Source of the DNA: Heyndrickxia acidicola | Lineage (GTDB): Bacteria; Bacillota; Bacilli; Bacillales; Bacillaceae_C | Direction: 5' to 3' | Length of the DNA stretch: 64,000 nt | NCBI RefSeq assembly: GCF_001636425.1 | Contig: NZ_KV440953.1 | Coordinates: 1,004,847 to 1,068,846, forward strand | Shown: positions 33,397 to 42,442 of the stretch, in pieces | Position numbering within the stretch: the first letter of the stretch is position 1 | How the letters are laid out: each line of letters starts with the position of its first letter | Notes under the pieces: generated by a model | The model's database searches: none | The model's input: only the letters and a program-made list of their open reading frames with translations | Told to the model about the DNA's origin: nothing | Made by a program: the position numbers and the translations under genes

Positions 33397-34239
33397 TTAA
33401 AACAAGAACTCATCTGGATTTGGCCCTACACGCTCGTCCTTATTTAAGCGATTGATTTCATTCATTTCTTCGTCAGATAGTTCGAAATCAAAGACGTCAG
33501 CATTTTCAATTATACGCTGTTCCTTTATGGATTTCGGAATGGTCACAACACCATTTTGAAGATCCCAGCGCAAAACAATTTGAGCAACGGATTTTTGATA
33601 TTTTTCAGCAATAGAATTTAGCTCGCCAATTTCAAATATCTTGCCTTGCATTAATGGAGACCATGCCTCCAATTGAATTCCTTTTTCCTTACAGTATGAA
33701 AGCAGTTCTACTTGCGCCAGACGAGGATGGTATTCTACCTGGTTAACTGCAGGTACCACTTCTGCATCCTTAAGAAGTTCTTCAAGATGGTGAACATGAA
33801 AATTACTGACACCGATGGAACGGACCTTGCCGTCTTTATACAATTTCTCCAGCGCATTCCATGTATCTTTAAATTTATCCTTACCTGGCCAATGAATTAG
33901 ATAAAGGTCCAAATAATCAAGTCCGAGTCTTTCAAGGCTAGCTTCATAAGCCTTAATGGCACTCTCATACCCTTGATCATCATTCCACACTTTAGAAGTA
34001 ATAAAGAGATCGTCACGTGTTAATTCATTTTCCTCCAAGGCTTCACGAATGCCTTGTCCTACACCCTCTTCATTTTTGTAAATGGCTGCAGTATCAATGC
34101 TTCTATATCCTGCTTTAATAGCTGCTTTTACAGACTCAACCGCTTGAGAACCATCTTCCACCTTAAAAACGCCAAGGCCGAACCAAGGCATTTTTACTCC
34201 ATTGTTTAAAGTAGTTGTATCCTGTAAGTTTGCTGGCAT
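33397..34239 (-). CDS. Aldo/keto reductase (YvgN/YtbE-like)
   Basis: A 280-residue NADPH-dependent carbonyl reductase of the AKR5 type. The catalytic tetrad is visible: Asp and Tyr in SIDTAAIYKNEEGVG (about 48-62), Lys in FITSKVWND and His in YLIHWPGKD. The cofactor motif IPKSIKEQRIIEN is near residue 236. It is cytoplasmic and monocistronic, with a strong terminator. B. subtilis relatives reduce methylglyoxal and similar aldehydes, which is the likely job here. Confidence 0.9.
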   Translation of the reverse strand: MPANLQDTTTLNNGVKMPWFGLGVFKVEDGSQAVESVKAAIKAGYRSIDTAAIYKNEEGVGQGIREALEENELTRDDLFITSKVWNDDQGYESAIKAYEASLERLGLDYLDLYLIHWPGKDKFKDTWNALEKLYKDGKVRSIGVSNFHVHHLEELLKDAEVVPAVNQVEYHPRLAQVELLSYCKEKGIQLEAWSPLMQGKIFEIGELNSIAEKYQKSVAQIVLRWDLQNGVVTIPKSIKEQRIIENADVFDFELSDEEMNEINRLNKDERVGPNPDEFLF

Positions 34240-34570
34240 AATACGTCCTCCTTCAGTATGTAGGGAGTCAGCTTATTAAATGGAAATTGCTGCCTACTTA
34301 TTCATGAATTATTATACCATCCTCTTGTATTCGTTTCATGTTTTAACCTCAGAGGTTCTATAATTTTTTCAGTCATAATTGATACTTACTAGTCACAATT
34401 ACCTCATTTCAAAAAGGATGATTTTTCACAATTACTTTCTTTACTGTAATATCATCAAAAAATAAGCAGTGTTATCATCATAGAAATCGAACAAATCCAT
34501 TTTTTTAGAATTGGCTAATTGTCCATAACCATACACGTACTTCTGCATATAGTAAAGTAACCTTTAATAA
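34240..34570. other. Gap between divergent genes, no gene seen
   Basis: About 330 AT-rich bases between the aldo/keto reductase and yjcZ. It must hold both promoters, but none could be called with confidence; no frame or repeat is seen. Confidence 0.4.
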
Positions 34571-34585
34571 GGGGGGTGACAACAT

Positions 34586-34672
34586 ATGTCAGGTGGTTAC
34601 AGCAATAGTTTCGCGTTAATTGTTGTCTTGTTTATTCTTTTAATTATTGTTGGTGCAGCTTACGTTTACTAA
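34586..34672 (+). CDS. YjcZ-family small sporulation protein
   Basis: A 28-residue peptide: MSGGYSNSFALIVVLFILL, then IIVGAAYVY. Apart from a short polar head it is one membrane helix, and it matches the YjcZ/YjcZ-like sporulation protein pattern (SGGYGxxFALIVVLFILLIIVG). AAGGGGGG before ATG 34586 supports translation. In Bacillus such proteins are made in the spore-forming cell and found in the membrane or coat fraction; their role is unknown. A terminator follows at 34716. Confidence 0.88.
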   Translation: MSGGYSNSFALIVVLFILLIIVGAAYVY

Positions 34673-34715
34673 TGAAGTAATAAAGCACTAACGGCTTTTT
34701 GTCCCCACATTCTTC

Positions 34716-34748
34716 CAGGAAGCGCTATGATGGCGCTTCCTGCAATTT
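34716..34748 (+). terminator. Terminator of yjcZ
   Basis: CAGGAAGCGC (34716-34725) pairs with GCGCTTCCTG (34733-34742), followed by CAATTTTG. Confidence 0.6.
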
Positions 34749-34772
34749 TGTAGAAATAATTCCTTTCATTTA

Positions 34773-34890
34773 GGCTTTGATAAAGGACCCTGTAGTTTTT
34801 CAGCTCATTCATGTGAAACGGACGTTTCATGAATGAGCTGAAAAACTGCAGGGTCAGGAAATCAATACCTTAAATTAATTTCACAGAGCA
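34773..34890. repeat. MITE-like element with long perfect palindromic core
   Basis: It starts GGCTTTGATAAAGG and ends about TTTCACAGAGC. The centre, 34787-34855, is an almost perfect hairpin with about 33-bp arms, including TTTTTCAGCTCATTCATG and GAAACG at the tip. It belongs to the same family as 25805, 32270 and 39961. Confidence 0.7.
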
Positions 34891-34934
34891 ATAAAAAAAA
34901 GTACAGCAAATTCGCTATACTAATCAACCAATCT

Positions 34935-35099
34935 TTAACTATGCTGAATCAAAATCTTTAAATACTCTGCTTTTAGCTGCTCATCAGCAAATTCATCCTC
35001 TAAAATGCTAGCTAATAATTTATGAACAAGATCCGCTTTATTCACATTCTTCTCCAACAAGGTGCTTATATCACTTGCAAACTTTTCTATAGCATTCAT
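34935..35099 (-). CDS. Small hypothetical protein (54 aa)
   Basis: A 54-residue acidic helical peptide (MNAIEKFASDISTLLEK, then ADLVHKLLASILEDEFADEQ and LKAEYLKILIQHS). ATG 35099 is set by GGAGG at good spacing. No Cys, signal or membrane segment. The family is not recognised. It is a single gene next to a MITE-like repeat. Confidence 0.55.
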   Translation of the reverse strand: MNAIEKFASDISTLLEKNVNKADLVHKLLASILEDEFADEQLKAEYLKILIQHS

Positions 35100-35353
35100 T
35101 TTTTTCCTCCCTTCCTCCTTAAAATTGCTCATAAAAGTAATTGGACAAAAATGTCGAGCCTCCTCTTCTTATTCCAACTAAAATATATTATTTATTATTC
35201 TATAATATAATGATTCTATTTTCCCACTTTTTCCATTATAGTAATAGGTAAACAAGAACTATTTTTTAATAAAAATTTAAACTTGGTGAAATAAAAGAAA
35301 TCTAAACGTGGTATTAGAAACATTAATATTACATGATGAGAGGGAGATACAGC

Positions 35354-36927
35354 TTGCAATTCCTTCATTTTAATGGCCATAGTTTATACTATACAGTTGA
35401 TACAGCAAATTCTTATTTTCTTTCAGAGACAGTTATGCTCATTCATTCCAATTTTTCTGATCACTCTATTTTTGATCTCCTTGTTCCTTTTTTAACCAAG
35501 AAATACAATGTAATACGCTATGATCTCGCGGGGATTCGGGCAAAGCATCCTAGGAAATTAAGGAAATTAATATTGACACCTATGTAAAAGACTTACTTAT
35601 GCTGATAGAGAGCTTAAGGCTTGAAAAGCTCCATCTTATCGGCATGGGTTTTGGAGCTCAAATTGCAGCAAAGTCACCCGTTATTATGCTCAATATGCGG
35701 ACAAACTTGTTTTACTTTCCATCCCTTGTTATCCACCGGGAATGAGGGAGGAATTACGAGCACTTCTACATAAGCTAAACCATAATGGTACAAAAATATC
35801 CATTGATTATTTACTTAGCACGGGAATAAACTTGTCAAAAAATCATCTTGAAACGAAAAAACTTAACTATCTTATCAGCCCAAGTTCCCCCTTTTCTCTA
35901 CTGGCAATTAACAGACCTTTCAATATTTGCTTTTCTTATTGAAGATTTAGTAAAAATTGTTAGTCCAATCCTTTTCCTGACGGGAGAAGATGACAGAGTT
36001 AATTCGTCTCAATATTTAGCTTTAAATACATTATACTTTCCTAACTGCAGGTATTATTCCATCCTAAACGCTAAAAGCTTTTTTATAGTAGAGCTTCCAT
36101 CTGCCGTTTCAAAGATCATTGTTGATTTTCTGGAAACCAAAGAAACGAATAATATAGGTAATCATGATCCATTTTTAAATTCCATTGAGGAAGAAATAAA
36201 ACTTTATATACAGCAAATCCAGCAAAAAGGTTGACAGAAGGATGGAAAACCTAACGTACTAAAGGTTGATTTACTAAATACTTTTCGAGTTTATATCTCT
36301 GGGAAAGAAATATTAAAAGGATGGAATCAGAGATTCGCAAAACAAATATTGATTTTTTTGCTTTTTCACCGTTCTGTTACAAGAGAACAATTTTGTGAAG
36401 CTTTATGTCCGAATCTTTCCCTTTCACAGGCGAAGAAAAATTTAAGGGTGCATCTTTCTTACTTAAAAAAACTGATTGGGAGTACTGCTCATTCACCTTC
36501 TATATTAATTGTTGACAGAAAGCATATTTTTTTATCAGGAGAAATATCATGTGATGCCCTGGAGCTTGAAGAATGGTTAAAAACCTTTTGAAGCGAAGGC
36601 AATACAAAGAAAAGAGAACAACTTGCAAAAAAGATCATTTCAAGCATTAAACCAGGATTCTTAACCTCACTTTATTAGCCTTGGTTTATCGACATTCGAA
36701 ATGAAATGGAAAGCCAGTTGGAGGAAGTTGTTATCTTTCTCTCCACCCTCTATTATGAACAGGGGAAAAAAAGCGAAAGTGTAAAGCTTATCATTCAAGC
36801 ACTCACCTCTCTTCATGAAAATGAACTTTTAATGGACCAGATCATTTCCTTTTATAACAAAATAGGCGATTATGTTAGCATGGAGGATTTGATAAAGCGA
36901 AAACAGAACTATTTGAGCAATAATTAA
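35354..36927 (+). pseudogene. Alpha/beta-hydrolase plus SARP/BTAD-type regulator, heavily decayed
   Basis: Pieces in different frames make one protein. First an alpha/beta-hydrolase domain: LQFLHFNGHSLYYTV, VMLIHSNFSDHSIFDLL, RYDLAG; a frameshift near 35560; then DTYVKDLLMLIESLRLEKLH and GMGFGAQIAAK; a shift near 35680; a third near 35890; then SPILFLTGEDDRVNSSQYL. An in-frame TGA at 36232 precedes a SARP-type winged helix (VTREQFCEALCPNLSLSQA, KKNLRVHLSYLKKL). Further stops, TGA at 36588 and TAG at 36676, break the following BTAD-like part. Three frameshifts and three stops make it a clear pseudogene. The elbow is GMGFG, with Gly in place of the nucleophile Ser, so even the ancestor probably had no hydrolase activity. 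Confidence 0.85.
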
Positions 36928-36956
36928 TAAGAAACACTCATGATTTGTTGACTCAC

Positions 36957-36990
36957 ACCCCGGGATGAAAATATTTCATCAGGGGTTTTT
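36957..36990 (+). terminator. Terminator after the decayed regulator
   Basis: ACCCC-GATGAAA (from 36957) pairs with TTTCATC-GGGGT (to 36986), followed by TTTTTCTTTT. Confidence 0.65.
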
Positions 36991-37026
36991 CTTTTACCCT
37001 AATTGCACATTAAGGATTTTCTTATT

Positions 37027-37362
37027 TTAGGCCTTGGATCCTTTACTCTTAACCCAAAAGCTGCCATAACAGCTAATTCGATTGTCCTTCTTTAAGAAGA
37101 ACTGTTTCATGAAAGAGATGATGCATTTAGCCATATAGAACCCCTCAATAGGACATGAATCTATCCCGATTTGAGCAGCAGCTGTCATCATTTTTCCAAG
37201 GCAATATAAGCCTGCCGGCATAGCCAGTGAATCATTCTCCGATCATCGGCTAATACATCGTTCTCCATTTCTTCAAAATGTGGGATGGTCGGGTATTGGG
37301 GTAAGGTTCATCATGCATACGTTTCACTTTTTTTAAAATAATCCTTCATAAAATCAGAGTCG
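37027..37362 (-). pseudogene. Nitroreductase family (NAD(P)H oxidoreductase) C-terminal remnant
   Basis: An upstream frame reads SDFMKDYFKKSETYA before a stop, and another reads FEEMENDVLADDR, then the conserved nitroreductase stretch [26 protein letters not shown] (in two frames across 37220), followed by a degraded tail ISCYGSFWVKSKGS. The N-terminal FMN-binding half is missing. It resembles YfkO/NfsB-type enzymes. Frameshifts and loss of the N-terminus show it is dead. Confidence 0.7.
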
Positions 37363-37447
37363 TATCCTGTTTAGCATTTAAAAGAAACCTAAATGAATTC
37401 GTTTCCTTTTAACAAAATATTCCTCCATAAAGCGGCTCAAACAAAAA

Positions 37448-37469
37448 GACTACCCTTAACGGATAGTCC
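37448..37469 (-). terminator. Terminator of niaP
   Basis: GACTACCC (37448-37455) pairs with GGATAGTC (37461-37468), one G-U pair, followed on the minus strand by TTTTTG. Confidence 0.6.
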
Positions 37470-37475
37470 GTGCAA

Positions 37476-38681
37476 TTAATCCACATTCGTTTGTTTTGTT
37501 TCTTTTCCCAGGATCCAAACAAATAGAACCGCGATCAAAATTGCGATACAAAATAAAGAAAAAATGGTTCCGGAAGGCGCTTTTTGTGCGACCATGTTCC
37601 CAACCAAAAGTGGCCCCAAGATGCCTCCGATACGTCCAAAAGACATAGCCATTCCCGATCCTGTCCCCCTGAATGCTGCAGGATATTGCTCAGGTGTATA
37701 AGCATAAAGTGCTCCCCATGCCCCTAAGTTGAAGAATGATAATAAAATTCCTGCAGTCATTAACACTGCCAAAGACTCACCATGTCCAAACAGATATGCA
37801 CTTATGGCAGTACCAATTAAAAAAGTAATTAACACAAATTTCCTTCCTGTTTTTTCAATCAGCCATGCAGCTGTAAAATACCCAGGAAGCTGTGCCAAAG
37901 TCATAATTAAAACATACTCAAAGCTTTTTATAAGTGTAAACCCTTTTAAAACCATCACACTTGGAAGCCAAAGAAATATCCCATAATAAGAAAATACAAC
38001 CATAAACCATACAACCCATAGCATGAGTGAACTGGCTGCAAACGGCTTTGACCATACTGATTGAACTCTTTGCAGGACAGATTCTTTTTGTGATGGATTT
38101 ACCGACTTGAATTTTGGAGAATCCGGAAGACCCCTTCGTAAATAAATGACATATAAAGCTGGTACAGCCGTTATAGCTAAAGCAATTCTCCAGCCAAAAT
38201 CCGGAATGATAAAATAAGAAATCAATGCTCCAATCAGCCACCCTACTGCCCAAAAGCTCTCAAGAAGGACCACAACCCTTCCTCTTTCTATAGCAGGCAC
38301 GCTTTCGGATACAAGTGTAGAGGCTACCGGAAGCTCTCCTCCTAGCCCCATGCCGATGATAAACCGAAGGAAAAGAAAAAAAGCAAGTGTGGGAGAAAGT
38401 GCAGACAAACCGCTTCCAATTGCGAAGAAAAGAAGGGTTATCATGAAAACAGGTTTTCTTCCCAAACGGTCAGATAAAATGCCAAACAATAGAGCTCCCA
38501 CAGCCATTCCTATCGAGTTGACGCTTCCGATCCACCCCATTTGTGGAGGAGTAAGGTGCCATTCTTTTTCCAATGCAGCAATAATGAAGGAAAGTATGCC
38601 TACATCGAGTGCATCAAACATCCACCCTGTTCCGGAAATCGCAAGCAATTTTCGTTTTGAAACAGTCAATACTTTTTCCAT
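37476..38681 (-). CDS. niaP: Niacin/nicotinamide MFS transporter NiaP (YceI-like)
   Basis: A 401-residue major facilitator with twelve predicted helices. It opens KRKLLAISGTGWMFDALDVG, a D in helix 1 and the DRLGRKP loop (about residues 70-76) being the MFS signature. Stretches GMGLGGELPVASTLVSE and LLESFWAVGWLIGALISYF, and the tail ILGKETKQT, match B. subtilis NiaP (YceI) closely. NiaP imports nicotinate for NAD synthesis. In B. subtilis the gene answers to NiaR; I did not find a certain NiaR site here. The start follows AAGGAGTACATACAAT. Confidence 0.85.
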   Translation of the reverse strand: MEKVLTVSKRKLLAISGTGWMFDALDVGILSFIIAALEKEWHLTPPQMGWIGSVNSIGMAVGALLFGILSDRLGRKPVFMITLLFFAIGSGLSALSPTLAFFLFLRFIIGMGLGGELPVASTLVSESVPAIERGRVVVLLESFWAVGWLIGALISYFIIPDFGWRIALAITAVPALYVIYLRRGLPDSPKFKSVNPSQKESVLQRVQSVWSKPFAASSLMLWVVWFMVVFSYYGIFLWLPSVMVLKGFTLIKSFEYVLIMTLAQLPGYFTAAWLIEKTGRKFVLITFLIGTAISAYLFGHGESLAVLMTAGILLSFFNLGAWGALYAYTPEQYPAAFRGTGSGMAMSFGRIGGILGPLLVGNMVAQKAPSGTIFSLFCIAILIAVLFVWILGKETKQTNVD

Positions 38682-38836
38682 ATTGTATGTACTCCTTAAC
38701 TCATGTTAGATGATATATTTCCTGATATAAAACATAACTGATCATTGCTCCGTAAGAAATATAACACGGTATTAGTCATGTGTAAAGACACTTAACTATA
38801 CAAATGACTATGCATGAATAAATCTATCAAACACTT

Positions 38837-39331
38837 CTAAATTCTTTTCTTCTGGGACAATACCCAAAAATAAAGAAGACACCAGCAGCTGAGTACTAGA
38901 AGGTATATAGCGAAGGAATAGTATATAGTGTATCCATTCCTGTAATGGTAAACGCCAAGTTTATGAGAACACCACTCAAGAATAATGCTGAAAAAACTCC
39001 ACACCAAAATATAAATGGGAATATATTTTATTTTTGGCCTCAACAAGTCAAACAAGTAAAAAAAGAAATAGCTAAATGGACCAAATCCTAAATAAGAAAT
39101 AAAATCTATAAACTGATAGTTAGAAGAATCATTTACATCATAATAATTAACAGGCTGTACGCTTAAGGAATGGTCAAAGAAAAAACCGCTATAGACACCG
39201 CACATAAAGAAAACCAACGAGTTTTTTATCGAAAACCTTTTAGGAAGAAAGAGGATCAGACCGAGACCTAAACAACATCCAACGATAATAAACCATTCAT
39301 TAGCATTGAAATGGGTGTCATATATTTTCAT
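38837..39331 (-). CDS. CBO0543-like membrane protein, second of a pair
   Basis: A 164-residue protein with about five hydrophobic segments. It carries the LILFLPKRFSIKNSLVFF stretch resembling the CBO0543 family opening, a conserved-looking FISYLGFGPFSYFFFYLF segment and a Cys-rich C-terminal helix (SCWCLLYFWVL). Its ATG overlaps the stop of the upstream partner by 4 bases, so the two are translated together. The family is found in Bacillaceae and Clostridia; function is unknown. The family call is tentative. Confidence 0.55.
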   Translation of the reverse strand: MKIYDTHFNANEWFIIVGCCLGLGLILFLPKRFSIKNSLVFFMCGVYSGFFFDHSLSVQPVNYYDVNDSSNYQFIDFISYLGFGPFSYFFFYLFDLLRPKIKYIPIYILVWSFFSIILEWCSHKLGVYHYRNGYTIYYSFAIYLLVLSCWCLLYFWVLSQKKRI

Positions 39332-39801
39332 AGCTGCTCCCCTTCTTTTCTATCGAGAAAGATCATAAATTTGCCCATTAACCAGGAAAAAAAGGCATAA
39401 CTGAAAAACATAAGAATTGTATAAAACATATTCCAATGCTGAGTAAGATGAAGGATTTTAAGGTACTCTAAAAACTTTGAAAACGGTATAAATAGTAGAA
39501 TAATCACAACCTGAACCAGCCATTTCCATGCACCGACTGAGTAAAACAAAATTTGTGTTGCTATAACAAAAACAAGCGGTACCATAACTAATCTTAAAAC
39601 CAAATCTGCAAAAGCCAGTTCAGTGGAGGTTCCTACGTTAAACCAGTGGAGATTAATATGGAAAAGGGAAAAGATACTAAGTTCAAAAATGGTATTTAAG
39701 AAATAAATAAAAATGAGGTCAACAGCTTTAAACGTTTTTGGGATAATGGAAAGTGTACATATCACAAACCATGTGATCAGGACACATATTGCAAAAGCCA
39801 T
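39328..39801 (-). CDS. CBO0543-like membrane protein, first of a pair
   Basis: A 157-residue protein with about five hydrophobic segments and few charged residues, ending LMGKFMIFLDRKEGEQL. ATG 39801 is preferred over GTG 39807 because GGGGGTG lies five bases before it. Its stop overlaps the next gene by 4 bases (ATGA), which implies translational coupling. The two resemble each other in length, topology and aromatic-rich composition, so they may form a heteromeric membrane complex. No function is known. Confidence 0.55.
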   Translation of the reverse strand: MAFAICVLITWFVICTLSIIPKTFKAVDLIFIYFLNTIFELSIFSLFHINLHWFNVGTSTELAFADLVLRLVMVPLVFVIATQILFYSVGAWKWLVQVVIILLFIPFSKFLEYLKILHLTQHWNMFYTILMFFSYAFFSWLMGKFMIFLDRKEGEQL

Positions 39802-39960
39802 TGACACACCCCCAGAGATTAAACAGAATGTTACCCACTATTATTTCCTTTAAAGGGATTGCTATACTTCAAGCAATAGGCAGCCGTTCACACAATAAAA
39901 AGGTCCTGTTTTGCTTACTTTCCACACAACTTTGGCAAAAAAACTTCTCTTTTTACGGTA

Positions 39961-40005
39961 GGCTCTGTTAAATTTTCTTTAATTGATAACTGCTCTAACA
40001 AAGCC
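39961..40005. repeat. Minimal MITE-like element with 8-bp near-identical flanks
   Basis: Only 45 bases: GGCTCTGTTAAATTTTC at the left and CTCTAACAAAGCC at the right, inverted ends of the family. The flanks TTACGGTA (39953-39960) and TAACGGTA (40006-40013) match at 7 of 8 positions, supporting an 8-bp target duplication. The inner GATAACTGCTC is also shared with other copies. Confidence 0.65.
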
Positions 40006-40115
40006 TAACGGTAAAAAAACTAAAAGAGCCCATACTATGTACTTTTTTGATATTCCTTTTGAGAACAGTCTTTCATTATGGTAATATAAAAGCGCAAAAA
40101 TGGAGAAGGAAAAGG

Positions 40116-41240
40116 ATGTATTCTTTAATGAAATTTATAGTTATCGGAGCAGGAATATTGGGAGCTTCCACGGCTTATCAGTTAGCGAAAGCTGGTGCTA
40201 GGGTCGTTATAGTAGATCGTAAAGATCAAGGACAGGCAACTGATGCTGCTGCAGGAATCGTATGCCCATGGTTATCCCAGAGAAGGAATAAAGCTTGGTA
40301 TCAATTGGCTAAAGGCGGAGCCAGCTTTTATCCAAAATTAATAGAAGAACTTAAAGAGGATGGAGAATTGAACACGGGTTATGCGAAGGTTGGAGCTATA
40401 AGTGTTCATAATGATCAAGAAAAGCTTTTGCAAATAGAGAAACGGGCTTTATTGCGCAGGGAAGACGCACCTGAAATCGGAGATGTTACCATTCTCACAC
40501 CGCAAGAAACGAAAAAGCTCTTCCCTCTCCTCGCAGATGGTTTTGGTTCTGTTCATGTAAGCGGAGCTGCCCGAGTGGATGGTCGGGCACTTAGAGACGC
40601 CCTTCTAAGAGGTGCTCAGAGCTTTGGTGCTTCTATTATTAGGGGGAATGCCGAGCTTTTATATTCTGATACCTCTGTAGAAGGAGTTACCATTAATGGA
40701 GATAAAATCGTTGCAGATACAACGATTGTTACAACAGGGGCTTGGGGAAGTCAAATACTCTCACCGCTTGGTGTCCAATTCATGGGTGATTTTCAAAAGG
40801 CACAAATTATTCATCTTAAAGTACAGGGTTTGGAAACAAGAAACCTGCCTGTTGTAATGCCTCCTACAGATCAATATATTCTTGCTTTTGAGGATGAGAG
40901 AATTGTTATTGGAGCGACTCATGAAAATCATACAGGTTTTGACACTCGAATAACCGCTGGCGGATTGCAGGAAGTGTTTTCTAAAGCATTGGAAATTGCA
41001 CCGGGACTTTCGAATGCTGCCTTTATAGAAGCACGAGTTGGTTTTCGTCCATTTACACCAGGATTCCTCCCAATCATTGGCCCTTTGCCCGGCTATCAAG
41101 GTATCCTTGTTGCAAACGGCTTAGGCGCTTCTGGCTTGACAATGGGACCATTCATCGGATTGGAATTATCCAGACTGGCTCTCGGGAAATCTACCACCAT
41201 AGATTTAGGTTTATATGATGTAAAGAATGCCATTCACTAG
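40116..41240 (+). CDS. FAD-dependent D-amino-acid-oxidase-type (DAO family) oxidoreductase
   Basis: A 374-residue flavoprotein of the DAO superfamily (glycine/D-amino acid oxidase, sarcosine oxidase type). The Rossmann FAD motif VIGAGILGASTAYQLAKAG is at residues 9-27, the VVIVDRK acidic strand end follows, and the C-terminal FAD contact ANGLGASGLTMGPFIGLEL is near residue 330. ATG 40116 is preferred because GGAGAAGGA lies just before it. There is no partner subunit, thiamine-synthesis gene or riboswitch nearby, so ThiO is unlikely. The substrate is unknown. Confidence 0.8.
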   Translation: MYSLMKFIVIGAGILGASTAYQLAKAGARVVIVDRKDQGQATDAAAGIVCPWLSQRRNKAWYQLAKGGASFYPKLIEELKEDGELNTGYAKVGAISVHNDQEKLLQIEKRALLRREDAPEIGDVTILTPQETKKLFPLLADGFGSVHVSGAARVDGRALRDALLRGAQSFGASIIRGNAELLYSDTSVEGVTINGDKIVADTTIVTTGAWGSQILSPLGVQFMGDFQKAQIIHLKVQGLETRNLPVVMPPTDQYILAFEDERIVIGATHENHTGFDTRITAGGLQEVFSKALEIAPGLSNAAFIEARVGFRPFTPGFLPIIGPLPGYQGILVANGLGASGLTMGPFIGLELSRLALGKSTTIDLGLYDVKNAIH

Positions 41241-41389
41241 CAGCTGGAGTCAATCTTTTTAAAAGGTTGGCTCTTTACCAAAAAGTTTTATTTGAATAGT
41301 TTGTTTATTTATGAAATAATTGGGGTAGCTTCCGTTATTATAACTATATGCACTGGCTATAAAATAGGCAAGCTGGATTGGAGGCTCAC

Positions 41390-41782
41390 ATGGAAAAGGT
41401 AAAGAAAGCCGTCATCGACAGTTCACTGACGTTTTTGCTCGTTTCCAATTTAAAAGCATCCCAGGAATACTACAGAACCGCTCTTGGATGTGAAGTCACT
41501 GAATTTTGGGCGATAAGAGATGATTTCGGACTTGGATTTAAATTGATTGAAGCCAATGATCCGGGTGACATTCATCCAAACAAAGGAACCTGGAATACCT
41601 ATGCCTATGTAAAAGACTTTGCAGAATTGGACTCCCTTTACGACGAATTCAAATCAAATGGTGCCATTATCGCTTCTAAACCTGCTGTAAGTGCGTTTGA
41701 CTGGGGCTTATGGAAAGAATTTTCGGTTCTAGATCCTGATGGATATGCTTTCGGATTTGGAACAGCAAATAAAACGATATAA
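41390..41782 (+). CDS. VOC superfamily (glyoxalase/bleomycin-resistance fold) protein
   Basis: A 130-residue single-domain vicinal oxygen chelate protein. The betaalphabetabetabeta repeats are recognisable: SLTFLLVSNLKASQEYYRTALGCEV at the start and FSVLDPDGYAFGFG near the end, the latter being the usual metal-ligand strand (here DPDGYAF lacks the commonest N-x-E pattern). ATG 41390 follows GGAGG by five bases. Function cannot be assigned: glyoxalases, dioxygenases and drug-binding proteins share the fold. Confidence 0.75.
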   Translation: MEKVKKAVIDSSLTFLLVSNLKASQEYYRTALGCEVTEFWAIRDDFGLGFKLIEANDPGDIHPNKGTWNTYAYVKDFAELDSLYDEFKSNGAIIASKPAVSAFDWGLWKEFSVLDPDGYAFGFGTANKTI

Positions 41783-41983
41783 TGCTGCTAAAGACTCCAG
41801 TACTGGAGAGGCAGGCCCCACAAACAGGAACTGGCTTTTTTGCGGAAATCAAAAACATTTATCATCAGCCAAAAGCCTCTCCTTTCTCCTTCACGCCACT
41901 AAGAGCCACGTTAAGTATATGATGTTTCTTTATCCACATTTTAACGAACGGACGATTTTCCGAAAAGTTTGCTTCTTCGATCC

Positions 41984-42266
41984 CTAAGGTAAGTGATCAA
42001 TTTCCAGGTAGGTATTCCAGACGGGTATATTCGAAAAATGCGCGCATTTGAAGATTTCCAACGCATAATGATCCGTCTTATCTATTACTGCCTGAACAAA
42101 AATATAATCATTTTGCTGTATATACTCCAATTGTTTTATAAACAAGAACGGCATGAGTAGGATATCCCCAAGTTTTGGTGTCCCTCAACACCCTAATCCA
42201 ATGTACTTTCATCTTCTGATCATGAAGAAAAGAATAATCTGAATAAGGCTTCATTATTATTGACAA
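41984..42266 (-). pseudogene. Frameshifted small gene of unknown family (about 94 codons)
   Basis: From a TTG at 42266 (GAGGGGGAT upstream) one frame reads MKPYSDYSFLHDQKMKVHW, then WGYPTHAVLVYKTIGVYTAK and stops at 42108. A +1 frame continues sensibly as DYIFVQAVIDKTDHYALEIF and FSNIPVWNTYLEIDHLP, stopping at 41984. One inserted base near 42115 would explain the break. The 52-codon first part might still be made. Family unknown. Confidence 0.45.
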
Positions 42267-42442
42267 CAAAATATCCCCCTCATTTTTATATAACTGAAGG
42301 AAAATAATTGTTTTAGTTCGATGCTAGACCACTTTACATAAATCTTATTCGTTCGTACACATTGTACCAAGATGTAATTTCAAAGATAAATAAGACCATC
42401 TTTTTGGGATGGCCTTAACACAGCTCATTTCAACCATTCATT

